Below, in pieces: positions 35,416 to 44,071 of a stretch of DNA of 64,000 nucleotides. The stretch is from Alishewanella aestuarii B11. Lineage in GTDB: Bacteria; Pseudomonadota; Gammaproteobacteria; Enterobacterales; Alteromonadaceae. How positions within the stretch are numbered: the first letter of the stretch is position 1; every line of letters starts with the position of its first letter. Location of the stretch: positions 1 to 64,000 of the forward strand of contig NZ_ALAB01000024.1 of assembly GCF_000280055.1 (NCBI RefSeq), in the 5' to 3' direction. Under the pieces are notes generated by a model that was given only the letters and a program-made list of their open reading frames with translations, was not told the DNA's origin and searched no databases. The translations under genes were made by a program, and so were the position numbers.

Positions 35416-37266
35416 ATGGCCCTGATGCAAGAACGTAATCTGCGCAATTTCTATATCCCGGAAGAACAGTCGATCTATCTGCTGAACGCCAATGACGCGA
35501 AAAAGCTGAAAGATTGGGTAGCGCTCTGTATCAGCAAGTTGCAACAACTGGGATACCGGGATATCCATTTGCTCGGTAAGGGTGCTTATGGCTTTGCCTT
35601 TGCCGGCTTTGGCATTAACGACGAATGCTATGTGTTTAAGTTCTCGCGCATCAATCTGCCGCAGCATATTCAGGAACGGCTTGCCGATGAAGCCTATATG
35701 TTGTCGCAGGTGCAACATCCGGCGGTGCCGCGTTATATCACCTATCAGGTCGTGCGCAAGCAGGGCATTCTGATGATGGATCGGGCGCCGGGTATCGATT
35801 TAGAGCAATACAGCCTGCAGCACGGCCGCCTGCCGGTGCGTTTGCTGGTGGATTTGGCGGCGCAACTGGCTGAGTTGCTGCAATATTTACGTAGTATCGA
35901 AAAAGACGGCGCGCCGGCGCCGATAGTCCATGGCGATATTAAGCCGTCTAATCTGGTGTTTGAGGAGCAAAGCGGCCACCTGAGCCTGATTGACTGGGGC
36001 TCCTCGGTGTTTGCTCAGTTGGATCATGAGGGGCATTATCTGTCGAATAATGTGATGCAGCTGATGTCAGCTGATCTGCAACACTCCAATGCCCGGATGG
36101 GCGATGTCTATTTTATTGGCCCGGAACAGCGCAGCGGGCAGTTATCCAGCCCACGCTTTGACGAGCAGGGCGTCGCCAGTACCCTCTATGCGCTGGCCTC
36201 GGGGCAGGCCTGCCGCTTCGGCCGCAAAGCTATTCCGGCACGTAGTCTGGGTTTGCCGCTGGAGTTTGCCACCTTACTGGATAGTATGCTGGCCGATGAT
36301 CTGACATTACGCCAGCAGGCCGGTGATTATTTTATTAAGCAGATGCCGCGCTTAAAGCAGTTGGTATTACCGGAACTGCCGCTGTTTGATGACAGCCCCG
36401 TATTGCCGGTTTGGGTGAGCCCACAGCGGCGTGAGCTGGATACCGTGGTGTACTCGTCGCGCAAATCCTTTTTACGCGAGCATAACGAAGAGCTGGATAT
36501 CGCCTACGTCGATGATGTGCAGCTGGAACGCTATTACAAAAACTATCTGGAAGGGATGGGCGAAACCGAAAAAGCCTTTATCGCTGCCGTGAGCCGGCTC
36601 GGGCGCTATCCGGTAGTGGGCGGTTTAGCCATCCACTGGCAGGCCGGCGGCATCTATATCGACAGCAGTCTGAATTTATATGATCAGAGCCTGAGTCAGG
36701 CCTTCGCGCTGGCGGTCAATAACGTGGTGACGCTGGCCCGCGCTATTGGCAAGGTCGGGATCTTTAAAGCCTGTTTATTTAATGCCCGCAATACTATTCA
36801 TATTAGCCGCGCATCGGAAGCGGAGCCCTTTGTGGCGCCGCCAGAGAGTCGTATTCCGTATCAGCTGGCGCCGGTACTCAGTGCTGAAGAGGCCAGTAAG
36901 CAGCACTCTTACTTTGAAGATGGTAAGGATCCGGATGAGCAATTGGTATTACCCGATGCCATTATGGACGATATCGCGCGGCTTAACCTGATCCGGCATA
37001 CCGGTTGTATTATCTTTGAGGTCACGCCCTTGTATATGAAGATCCACAGCTACTACCGCCTGCTGGATCCGGCGGCTGAACCAGAATTTAACCGGCTACT
37101 GCAGAGTATTCTCAGTAAGGTGGGTTTAATCAGTGGTGACGGAGTTGGGGGCTTTATGAAGCTGCCATATAAAGACACCCGCAAGTTCAGTCACCAGAGT
37201 CAGGCACCACAGCTGTTGTATCCCGCCAATCCGCTGCAGTTTAACGCCGCGGGCGGCCCTTGCTGA
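35416..37266 (+). CDS. Ser/Thr protein kinase-like protein with unrecognised C-terminal domain, 616 aa
   Basis: Residues 45-300 form an Hanks-type kinase fold. The glycine loop is GKGAYGFAFAGFG (53-65), the ATP lysine is in YVFKFSR near 74, the catalytic loop is HGDIKPSN near 172 (HGD instead of HRD, but the Asp and Asn are kept), and the metal Asp is in DWGSS near 192 (DWG instead of DFG). Catalysis is therefore plausible. Residues 330-616 contain no domain I can name; VVGGLAIHWQAGGIYIDSS and IKACLFNARNTIHISR-like segments (residues 400-460) suggest an alpha/beta domain. No membrane helix is present. The start has poor ribosome signals; a second Met three codons later is equally possible. 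Confidence 0.86.
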   Translation: MALMQERNLRNFYIPEEQSIYLLNANDAKKLKDWVALCISKLQQLGYRDIHLLGKGAYGFAFAGFGINDECYVFKFSRINLPQHIQERLADEAYMLSQVQHPAVPRYITYQVVRKQGILMMDRAPGIDLEQYSLQHGRLPVRLLVDLAAQLAELLQYLRSIEKDGAPAPIVHGDIKPSNLVFEEQSGHLSLIDWGSSVFAQLDHEGHYLSNNVMQLMSADLQHSNARMGDVYFIGPEQRSGQLSSPRFDEQGVASTLYALASGQACRFGRKAIPARSLGLPLEFATLLDSMLADDLTLRQQAGDYFIKQMPRLKQLVLPELPLFDDSPVLPVWVSPQRRELDTVVYSSRKSFLREHNEELDIAYVDDVQLERYYKNYLEGMGETEKAFIAAVSRLGRYPVVGGLAIHWQAGGIYIDSSLNLYDQSLSQAFALAVNNVVTLARAIGKVGIFKACLFNARNTIHISRASEAEPFVAPPESRIPYQLAPVLSAEEASKQHSYFEDGKDPDEQLVLPDAIMDDIARLNLIRHTGCIIFEVTPLYMKIHSYYRLLDPAAEPEFNRLLQSILSKVGLISGDGVGGFMKLPYKDTRKFSHQSQAPQLLYPANPLQFNAAGGPC

Positions 37267-37400
37267 AATAAGCAGCAATTAGCCGTGTTTAGTGTACTGA
37301 CTGCGCCTGGACGTAAGCGCGACGCGCTAAAAAAGGTTTAAATTAGCGCTTAAAACAAGTAATGTACTGCTTTTGACCTTAACTTACTTTACGAACGAAG

Positions 37401-37871
37401 ATGTCGAGCGAAAAACACGCACTCTATGCTGAATTGCTGCAGCAGGCTAAGGCTTTGCTGCAGGAAGAAACTGATCTGATTGCCAATATGGCCAATTTCA
37501 GTGCTTTACTATTTCAAAGCCTGCCCGATTTAAACTGGGCAGGCTTTTATATTATGCGCCAGGGTGAACTGGTACTGGGGCCTTTCCAGGGTAAGGTGGC
37601 GTGTGTGCGGATCCCGGTGGGCAAGGGCGTCTGTGGCACCTGTGTTGCAACAGGTGAAATCCAACGCGTTGCCGATGTGCATGAATTCCCGGGTCATATC
37701 GCCTGTGATGCTGCCAGTAACTCAGAGATCGTGTTACCGGTACGGCAAGGCGGCGAGATTATTGCGGTACTGGATATTGATAGTCCGTCACTGAACCGCT
37801 TTGACGACGTCGATCAGCAAGGCCTGGCTGCCTTGGTTGCTGCGTTTGAACAAGCCTTGGTTGCTGCCTGA
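37401..37871 (+). CDS. msrC: Free methionine-(R)-sulfoxide reductase (GAF domain), 156 aa
   Basis: This enzyme reduces free methionine-R-sulfoxide using thioredoxin. The GAF fold contains LNWAGFYIMRQGELVLGPFQG, and the catalytic cysteines are seen in VACVRIPVGKGVCGTCVATGE and HIACDAASNSE, matching the three reactive Cys of E. coli fRMsr. Residues after 120 (VLDIDSPSLNRFD) complete the GAF domain. The position just before proQ and prc reproduces the E. coli order. Its TGA stop overlaps the ATG of the next small gene by one base. GAACGAAG precedes the ATG. Confidence 0.93.
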   Translation: MSSEKHALYAELLQQAKALLQEETDLIANMANFSALLFQSLPDLNWAGFYIMRQGELVLGPFQGKVACVRIPVGKGVCGTCVATGEIQRVADVHEFPGHIACDAASNSEIVLPVRQGGEIIAVLDIDSPSLNRFDDVDQQGLAALVAAFEQALVAA

Positions 37872-38182
37872 TGAAAGACTTGCTCTCGGTACAGGATTAC
37901 CTGCTGCAGGTTGAAGAAGTCGGCGACTGGGACGGCGAAGAAGAGCTGGTTGCCGATAAGTTTAATGCCATAGTGCATAGTGTATGGGATGCCTTGCCTG
38001 ACAGCCTGAGTATTACCCAAATCCAGCAATTGATGCCACAATTGTGGGAACAGCTGCGCGGCGATACGGTATTACTGGACGCTGACGAAGACGAACTGAT
38101 TGATTGGGCGCTGTCCTATATCCAACAACAAATAGAAGAAGGCATGGCTGATGACGAGCCTGCTGCTGACGAAGAAGAGTGA
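37871..38182 (+). CDS. Small acidic protein between msrC and proQ, 103 aa
   Basis: The frame starts at the TGATG overlap with msrC, a strong sign of coupled translation. The 103-residue protein is acidic, with several Asp/Glu clusters, and ends in a tail rich in D and E (residues 93-103). A middle helical part contains FNAIVHSVWDALPDSLSITQI. It has no export or membrane signal. I know no named family. Its fixed place between a redox repair enzyme and an RNA chaperone suggests a conserved partner, maybe a ProQ-related modulator, but that is a guess. Codon use and coupling support a real gene. Confidence 0.72.
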   Translation: MKDLLSVQDYLLQVEEVGDWDGEEELVADKFNAIVHSVWDALPDSLSITQIQQLMPQLWEQLRGDTVLLDADEDELIDWALSYIQQQIEEGMADDEPAADEEE

Positions 38183-38189
38183 ATGCTGC

Positions 38190-38981
38190 ATGACCATTGC
38201 AACCCCCGTAACGGCTGAAACCCCGGAACAAGCAACAACCCTGGAACAAGTAACAACCGAGCAACAAGCTGTTCCGACATCAGAAAAACCTGCTAATGTT
38301 AAAGATGTACTGGCATTTCTATGTCAGAGCTTTCCGAAATGCTTTATTAGCAGCGGACCTTTACAGCCATTAAAAGTCGGTATCTTTCAGGACTTGGCCG
38401 CCCGCTTAGGTGAGAACGCGACGGTGAGTAAAACCCAGCTGCGCCAAGCGCTGCGGGTTTACACGTCCAGTTGGCGTTACCTGGAGGCGACTAAAGAAGG
38501 CGTTAACCGGATTGATTTGGAAGGCCAACCGGCCGAGCTGATTGACGCCCAACAGGCAGAGCATGCGGCAAAATTATTGGCGGAAAGTAAACAAAAAGCC
38601 GCTGAGAAACGTAAGGTAAAACAGCAGGAGCAACGGGCACAGCAAACTGCTAAGCCTCAGGCTGACAGAGCAGCTGCGAAAGACAAAGTGGCAAGACCGG
38701 TACAAAAAACCGCGAACAAAAATCCAAAAGCAGCCTCTAATGCTGCACAGCGGTCAGCAAAACCAGCCCGTGCAGCAGAAAAGCCTGCAGTGGTACAGCC
38801 AGTAGTACAACTAACGGCCTTGGTTGCTGAACAGCTGAAAGTGGGCGCAGCGGTGCTGGTTAAACTTGGTTCAAGCCCAATGCCGGCGACGGTAACCGAA
38901 GTCAATTTGCCTGATGTGACAGTGCAGTTGAGTTCAGGCATGGTCATCAAAACCCGTCAGGATAGCCTGTATCAGGCCTGA
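38190..38981 (+). CDS. proQ: RNA chaperone ProQ, 263 aa
   Basis: ProQ binds small RNAs and mRNA 3' ends. I use ATG 38190, just after the upstream stop, which follows GAAGAG; an earlier in-frame Met lies inside the preceding gene. The N-terminal FinO-like RNA-binding domain (about residues 32-130) contains DVLAFLCQSFPKCFI and LRQALRVYTSSWRYLEA. A long Lys/Ala/Gln-rich linker follows (140-210), then a Tudor-like C-terminal domain (KVGAAVLVKLGSSPMPATV, ending in KTRQDSLYQA). The layout matches E. coli ProQ, with a rather long linker. It precedes prc with only 17 bases between. Confidence 0.95.
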   Translation: MTIATPVTAETPEQATTLEQVTTEQQAVPTSEKPANVKDVLAFLCQSFPKCFISSGPLQPLKVGIFQDLAARLGENATVSKTQLRQALRVYTSSWRYLEATKEGVNRIDLEGQPAELIDAQQAEHAAKLLAESKQKAAEKRKVKQQEQRAQQTAKPQADRAAAKDKVARPVQKTANKNPKAASNAAQRSAKPARAAEKPAVVQPVVQLTALVAEQLKVGAAVLVKLGSSPMPATVTEVNLPDVTVQLSSGMVIKTRQDSLYQA

Positions 38982-38998
38982 CGTAAAACGAGAGAGTT

Positions 38999-41020
38999 AT
39001 GAAGAAATTTTCCCTGATAGCGGTTGGATTATTTTTAGCGTTAGGTGTAGCAGCGGAGTCGGTGAACCCACCGGATATCAATGCCTTGCCGGTGATCAGT
39101 CAGTCGCCGCAGCATGCCACGGCGAGTAAGCGTGTTGCAGCCACCTTTACCCGCGCTCACTATATTCCGGTACAGTTAAATGATGAGCTGTCAGGGCGAA
39201 TTTTCGACCTCTATCTGAAAAACCTCGATTTTTTCCGCAATCATCTGCTGGCCAGTGATGTGGCGCAGTTTGAGCAATATCGCAATCAGTTTGACGATGC
39301 GATTAACCGCGGCAATCTGAGTTTCGCTTTTGATATGTTTAATCTGGCGCAGCGTCGCCGTTTTGAACGCTTTGACTTTGCCATTGCCCAATTGGCGCAG
39401 GAGCATGACTTTGAAGCCGATGACTATTATGTCTACGATCGTGAAGATGCGGCCTGGCCGGTTGATAACGCCGAGCTGGACGAGTTATGGCGGCAGAGAG
39501 TTAAGTTTGACCTGTTGAATCTGAAGCTGACTGGCAAAAAGCTGGATGAAGCGAAAGAGATCCTGGAAAAGCGTTACCGTAATACCCAAAAACGCTTAAT
39601 GCAAACTAACAGCGAAGATGTGTTCCAGCTGGTGATGAATTCGTTCGGCCGGGCAGTGGAAGCGCACACCTCTTATCTGTCGCCGCGCAATGCAGAGCGC
39701 TTTCAGCAGGATATGAACCTGCAATTGGAAGGCATCGGTGCCGTACTGCGTGCTGAAGAAGACTATACCGTGATCCAGAGCCTGGTGCCCGGTGGTCCGG
39801 CAGACTTAACCCAGCGTCTAAAGCCGAAGGATCGGATTATTGGTGTGGCGCAGGATAACAAAGACTTCGTGGACGTGGTGGGCTGGCGCCTGGACGATGT
39901 GGTGGATTTGATTAAAGGTCCCAAAGGCAGCCGGGTGCGGTTACAGGTGTTAGGTGGCAGCGATCTGAATAATCAAACACAGATTGTTGAGATTGTGCGC
40001 GACAAGATCCGACTGGAAGATCGGGCGGCAAAATTTGAAGTGTTGCAGCCAAAACTGGGCGAGTTACAAAGCAAGGTGGGTGTTATTACCATTCCGGGCT
40101 TCTACAATAACCTGTCTGAAGATGTGAAAAAGCTGCTGGCCGAAGCCAATGAGCAAAAAGTCGAGGCGCTGATTGTTGATTTGCGTGGTAACGGCGGCGG
40201 TTCACTGCAGGAAGCGACACTGCTGACCGGCCTCTTTATTGAGCGTGGCCCGGTGGTGCAAATCCGTTACGGTGATGGCAAAATTGACTTAAATGGCGAT
40301 CGCGATGGCATTTCTTACTATGATGGTCCGCTAACGGTACTTGTTGACCGTTACAGTGCTTCAGCCTCGGAGATCTTTGCCGCAGCGATGCAGGACTACG
40401 GTCGGGCCCTGGTGATTGGTGAGCAAACCTTTGGTAAGGGTACAGTGCAGCAGCACCGTGGTATTGGCCGCATCTACGATATGTTTGAGCAGCCGTTGGG
40501 TAGCGTGCAGTACACGATGGCAAAATTCTACCGTATTAATGGCGGCAGTACCCAGCACAAAGGCGTGATCCCCGATATCAGCTTCCCATCGGCGATTGAC
40601 CCTGCAGATTGGGGCGAGAGCAAAGAAGATTATGCTTTACCCTGGGATGCGATAGCCCCGGCACAGTACAGTGCGCAGCAGGATATTCAGCAGTTGGTGC
40701 CAGCACTGGTGAAGAAACATCAGCGGCGCATCGCCAATGAAGTGGAGTTTAGTTATCTGCTGGCGGATATTGCTGAGTATCAGCAACAGAAAGATGAAAA
40801 ACGCATTTCGCTGAACAAAGCGGAGCGGATTGCCAAACGCGAAGCCGACGAAGCGAGAGCACTGCAGCGCACTAATGAGCGTCTGAAGCGCCTGGCCCTG
40901 CCTACCGTGAAATCGGTAGATGATGCACCAGAAGTGCTTTCCAAGCTGGATCCGCTGCTGGAAGAGGCCGCTTATATTACGTCTGACTGGTTGCAGTTAA
41001 ACCGGCTGGCGAAGAAATAG
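38999..41020 (+). CDS. prc: Tail-specific protease Prc (Tsp), 673 aa
   Basis: Prc is a periplasmic serine protease that trims C-termini and controls cell-wall hydrolase levels. A signal peptide (residues 1-20) precedes a helical N-domain, a PDZ domain (about 240-325, GIGAVLRAEEDYTVIQSLVPGGPA) and the S41 protease domain. The catalytic Ser is in YSASASEIFAAA near 452 and the Lys in FGKGTVQ near 478. The 673-residue length is typical. AGAGAG before ATG 38999 supports the start. The gene ends an apparent msrC-proQ-prc unit, with a terminator just behind it. Confidence 0.96.
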   Translation: MKKFSLIAVGLFLALGVAAESVNPPDINALPVISQSPQHATASKRVAATFTRAHYIPVQLNDELSGRIFDLYLKNLDFFRNHLLASDVAQFEQYRNQFDDAINRGNLSFAFDMFNLAQRRRFERFDFAIAQLAQEHDFEADDYYVYDREDAAWPVDNAELDELWRQRVKFDLLNLKLTGKKLDEAKEILEKRYRNTQKRLMQTNSEDVFQLVMNSFGRAVEAHTSYLSPRNAERFQQDMNLQLEGIGAVLRAEEDYTVIQSLVPGGPADLTQRLKPKDRIIGVAQDNKDFVDVVGWRLDDVVDLIKGPKGSRVRLQVLGGSDLNNQTQIVEIVRDKIRLEDRAAKFEVLQPKLGELQSKVGVITIPGFYNNLSEDVKKLLAEANEQKVEALIVDLRGNGGGSLQEATLLTGLFIERGPVVQIRYGDGKIDLNGDRDGISYYDGPLTVLVDRYSASASEIFAAAMQDYGRALVIGEQTFGKGTVQQHRGIGRIYDMFEQPLGSVQYTMAKFYRINGGSTQHKGVIPDISFPSAIDPADWGESKEDYALPWDAIAPAQYSAQQDIQQLVPALVKKHQRRIANEVEFSYLLADIAEYQQQKDEKRISLNKAERIAKREADEARALQRTNERLKRLALPTVKSVDDAPEVLSKLDPLLEEAAYITSDWLQLNRLAKK

Positions 41021-41029
41021 CCAAAGCAA

Positions 41030-41055
41030 GAAAAGGCGGTTTTTACCGCCTTTTC
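41030..41055 (+). terminator. Terminator after prc
   Basis: GAAAAGGCGGT (41030-41040) and ACCGCCTTTTC (41045-41055) form a strong stem with a four-base loop and a T-rich right arm. It lies nine bases after the prc stop. Confidence 0.85.
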
Positions 41056-41103
41056 TCAATAATAATACGTATTACAACAACATAATAATTATAAAGGTTA
41101 ACT

Positions 41104-42510
41104 ATGTCGGGAACTCGTCAATCCGTGCACGGCCTCTGGTCGAGCCGTCTGGCTTTTATTCTTGCAGCCACCGGAGCTGCAGTCGGTTTAGGTAATATCT
41201 GGAAATTCCCCTACATTATGGGACAAAACGGCGGCGGTGCCTTCGTATTGGTCTACCTGTTATGTATTTTTCTAATCGGTATTCCGGTGATGATGTCGGA
41301 AGTGCTGATTGGCCGGCGTGGCCGGCAAAGCCCCGGTTTATCGGTGAAAACCCTGGCACTGGAAGCCAATGCTAGTACCCGCTGGCAACTCGCCGGTTGG
41401 AGTGGCCTGGCGGCCAGCTACCTGATCCTGTCGTTCTATGCGGTGATCGCCGGTTGGGCGCTGTACTATGTGTACAAAACGGCCGTCGGCACCTTTGTTG
41501 ATATGCCAGCCGCCGAAGTCGGCGCTGAATTTGGCCAGTTTATCAGTAATCCTTATTTATTAATGGGATTCTCCGCCGTCGTACTGGCACTGACGATCTA
41601 TGTGGTTGGCCGCGGTGTGCATAAGGGGCTGGAAAAAGCCGTTAATTATCTGATGCCAGCGTTGTTTGTGTTGTTGTTATTGATGGCAATCTACTCTGCT
41701 TTAAACGGCGCCTTTGCCGAAGCGCTGGAGTTTATGTTTAAGCCTGACTTCTCCAAGCTGACTATGAATGGGGTACTGCTGGCGCTTGGGCATGCCTTTT
41801 TTAGTTTAAGCCTGGCCTCAGGTGCAATGATTATTTATGGTGCTTACCTACCGTCTAATGTGTCTATCGGCAAAACCACGCTATTAATCGCGCTCTGTGA
41901 TACCGCTGTGGCTTTACTGGCCGGCTTAGCGATTTTTCCGCTGGTATTCGGTTATGGTTTAACCCCGGCCGAGGGCCCGGGCCTGATTTTTGTTACCTTA
42001 CCGATTGCCTTCGGTGCTATGCCCTTTGGTACCTTATTTGGTACGCTGTTTTTTGTGATGTTAGTCTTTGCGGCCTTCACTTCCGCCATAGCAATGATCG
42101 AGTCGACCGTTGCCTGGCTGGTTGAAACGAAAGGCTTAAAGCGTTACCAGGCAACATTAGGTACTGGTATCTCTTTATGGTTGCTCGGGTTGGCAACGGT
42201 GTTCTCATTCTCTGGTGCTGCCTGGGCGACGCTGGACTGGACTCTGCTCGGCAAACCTATTGCCAGTTTATTTGAACTGAAAGATTATCTGACTTCGGCA
42301 ATTATGTTGCCAATTGGTGGGCTCTTTATCGCGATCTTTACCGGTTGGGTGATGTCGGAGCGGGCCAGCCGTGAAGAGTTGGCGACCAGCAAGCTGGCGT
42401 ATCAGTGCTGGCGCTTTGCTATCCGTTGGATCACGCCGGTTGCGGTGATTATTGTGTTTTTAAATCTGATTGGGGTGCTGGATGTCTTCCGTGCCTTTAG
42501 CGGCAACTAA
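41104..42510 (+). CDS. Sodium-dependent transporter of the NSS (SNF) family, 468 aa
   Basis: NSS proteins import amino acids or amines with Na+ and have the LeuT fold. The first helix carries the Na+ and substrate-binding motif GAAVGLGNIWKFPYIMGQNGG (about residues 20-40), and the second helix includes the family sequence GIPVMMSEVLIGRRG. About twelve hydrophobic segments follow. The length (468) fits bacterial members such as TnaT and MhsT. The exact substrate cannot be deduced. AAAGG precedes ATG 41104. The downstream NhaC gene starts 14 bases after its stop, so they form an operon. Confidence 0.93.
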   Translation: MSGTRQSVHGLWSSRLAFILAATGAAVGLGNIWKFPYIMGQNGGGAFVLVYLLCIFLIGIPVMMSEVLIGRRGRQSPGLSVKTLALEANASTRWQLAGWSGLAASYLILSFYAVIAGWALYYVYKTAVGTFVDMPAAEVGAEFGQFISNPYLLMGFSAVVLALTIYVVGRGVHKGLEKAVNYLMPALFVLLLLMAIYSALNGAFAEALEFMFKPDFSKLTMNGVLLALGHAFFSLSLASGAMIIYGAYLPSNVSIGKTTLLIALCDTAVALLAGLAIFPLVFGYGLTPAEGPGLIFVTLPIAFGAMPFGTLFGTLFFVMLVFAAFTSAIAMIESTVAWLVETKGLKRYQATLGTGISLWLLGLATVFSFSGAAWATLDWTLLGKPIASLFELKDYLTSAIMLPIGGLFIAIFTGWVMSERASREELATSKLAYQCWRFAIRWITPVAVIIVFLNLIGVLDVFRAFSGN

Positions 42511-42524
42511 CGGAGAAACAGCAA

Positions 42525-44006
42525 ATGGATAACTCAAAACAAAAAGCGCCGAGTTTGCTTGACGCCTTGCTGCCGATGGTAGTGCTGATTGCCTTATTGG
42601 CAGCGTCAGTGCTTCTGTTTAAAGATGACTCGTCCTATGGGCCGAACCAGATTGCGCTCTTTATTGCGGCTGCGGTCGCTGTGGTGATTGGCCTGAAAAA
42701 TGGCCATAGCTGGCAGTCGATTGAACAGGCCATGGTAAAAGGGATTTCGCTATCGCTGGCAGCGGTATTAATTCTGCTGGCGGTGGGCGCACTAATTGGC
42801 ACCTGGCTGTTGTCGGGTACAGTTCCAACGCTTATTTATTTTGGTATGCAACTACTCAGCCCGAGCTGGTTCTATGCCGCCAGCTGTATCCTGTGTGGCG
42901 TTGTAGCGATGAGTATCGGCAGTAGCTGGACCACCGCCGCGACTATAGGTGTGGCGTTGATTGGTGTCGCGACCGGCCTGGGTTTATCGCCTGCTATTAC
43001 CGCCGGTGCCATTGTCTCAGGTGCTTATTTTGGCGATAAGATTTCGCCACTGAGTGAAACCACTAACCTGGCGCCGGCTGTCGCGGGTGCCGATCTGTTC
43101 CAGCATATCCGGCATATGCTGTGGACCACTATTCCCAGCATTGTACTGGCGTTGCTTGGCTTTGTGCTGATCGGTTTTAACAGTACCGTCAGTGCCGACC
43201 TGGCGCACATTGAGCAAATCAGTGCAGTGTTGCAGAGTCAGTTTAATATCAGTCTGTGGACATTGGTCCCGCTGGCGGTACTGCTGCTGATGGCGATGCG
43301 TAAGATCCCGGCTTTTCCGACGGTCTTTATCGGCGCTTTACTCGGTGGTGTCTGGGCGCTATTTTTCCAGCAAGAGCTGATTAGCCGCTTAGCGGATGAG
43401 CAATTACCGGCACTGGTGGCGGTATTTAAACTGGTATGGCAGACACTGTTTGCTGGTTTTAGTATCAGTACCGGCAATGACGATATGGACAGTTTGCTAA
43501 GTGGTGGCGGTATGGCCAGCATGCTGAATACGATTTGGTTAATTTTCTCGGCGATGATGTTTGGCGCTGTGGTTGAGCATATTGGTTTATTGCGTAAGTT
43601 TGTTGAGTCGATTTTGGCCTTCGCCCGCAGTACAGGTTCGTTAATTACCAGCACTATGGCAACTTCGCTGGCGACCAATATCTTAACCGCTGATCAGTAT
43701 ATGTCGATCGTGATGCCGGGTCGGATGTATAAAGAAGAGTATGAGCGCCGAGGCTTGGCGCCGGTTAATCTGTCGCGGGCACTGGAGGATGGCGGTACCA
43801 TTACCAGCCCTTTAATCCCGTGGAATACCTGTGGTGCTTACATGCACGGCGTACTGAACGTTAATCCACTGGATTACCTGTTCTATGCCTTCTTTAACCT
43901 GATTAACCCGGTACTGGCAGTGATCTATGCCTATCTGGGTATTAAGATCTTACGCCTAACGCCGCCGGAGTCGGTTGCCCCCATCTTAGCCGGTAAAAAT
44001 AGCTAG
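42525..44006 (+). CDS. NhaC-family Na+/H+ antiporter, 493 aa
   Basis: The protein is polytopic with roughly eleven to twelve helices. The NhaC hallmark GAYFGDKISPLSETTNLAPA lies near residues 168-187. Others are SIGSSWTTAATIGVALIG near 130 and the C-terminal SPLIPWNTCGAYMHGVL near 424. It exports Na+ (or swaps it for other ions, since some relatives are malate-lactate antiporters). Sitting with an Na+-driven amino acid symporter, it probably returns the Na+ that symporter brings in. Length is typical. CGGAGAAA precedes the ATG, and a terminator follows. Confidence 0.92.
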   Translation: MDNSKQKAPSLLDALLPMVVLIALLAASVLLFKDDSSYGPNQIALFIAAAVAVVIGLKNGHSWQSIEQAMVKGISLSLAAVLILLAVGALIGTWLLSGTVPTLIYFGMQLLSPSWFYAASCILCGVVAMSIGSSWTTAATIGVALIGVATGLGLSPAITAGAIVSGAYFGDKISPLSETTNLAPAVAGADLFQHIRHMLWTTIPSIVLALLGFVLIGFNSTVSADLAHIEQISAVLQSQFNISLWTLVPLAVLLLMAMRKIPAFPTVFIGALLGGVWALFFQQELISRLADEQLPALVAVFKLVWQTLFAGFSISTGNDDMDSLLSGGGMASMLNTIWLIFSAMMFGAVVEHIGLLRKFVESILAFARSTGSLITSTMATSLATNILTADQYMSIVMPGRMYKEEYERRGLAPVNLSRALEDGGTITSPLIPWNTCGAYMHGVLNVNPLDYLFYAFFNLINPVLAVIYAYLGIKILRLTPPESVAPILAGKNS

Positions 44007-44008
44007 CA

Positions 44009-44036
44009 AAAAAGCCTGAAGTGATTCAGGCTTTTT
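44009..44036 (+). terminator. Terminator after nhaC-type gene
   Basis: AAAAAGCCTGAA (44009-44020) and TTCAGGCTTTTT (44025-44036) are perfect complements with a four-base loop. The final T-run makes a classical Rho-independent stop three bases beyond the stop codon. Confidence 0.9.
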
Positions 44037-44071
44037 AACATCAGACAGCAGTAGAAGTAGGAATATATCGT

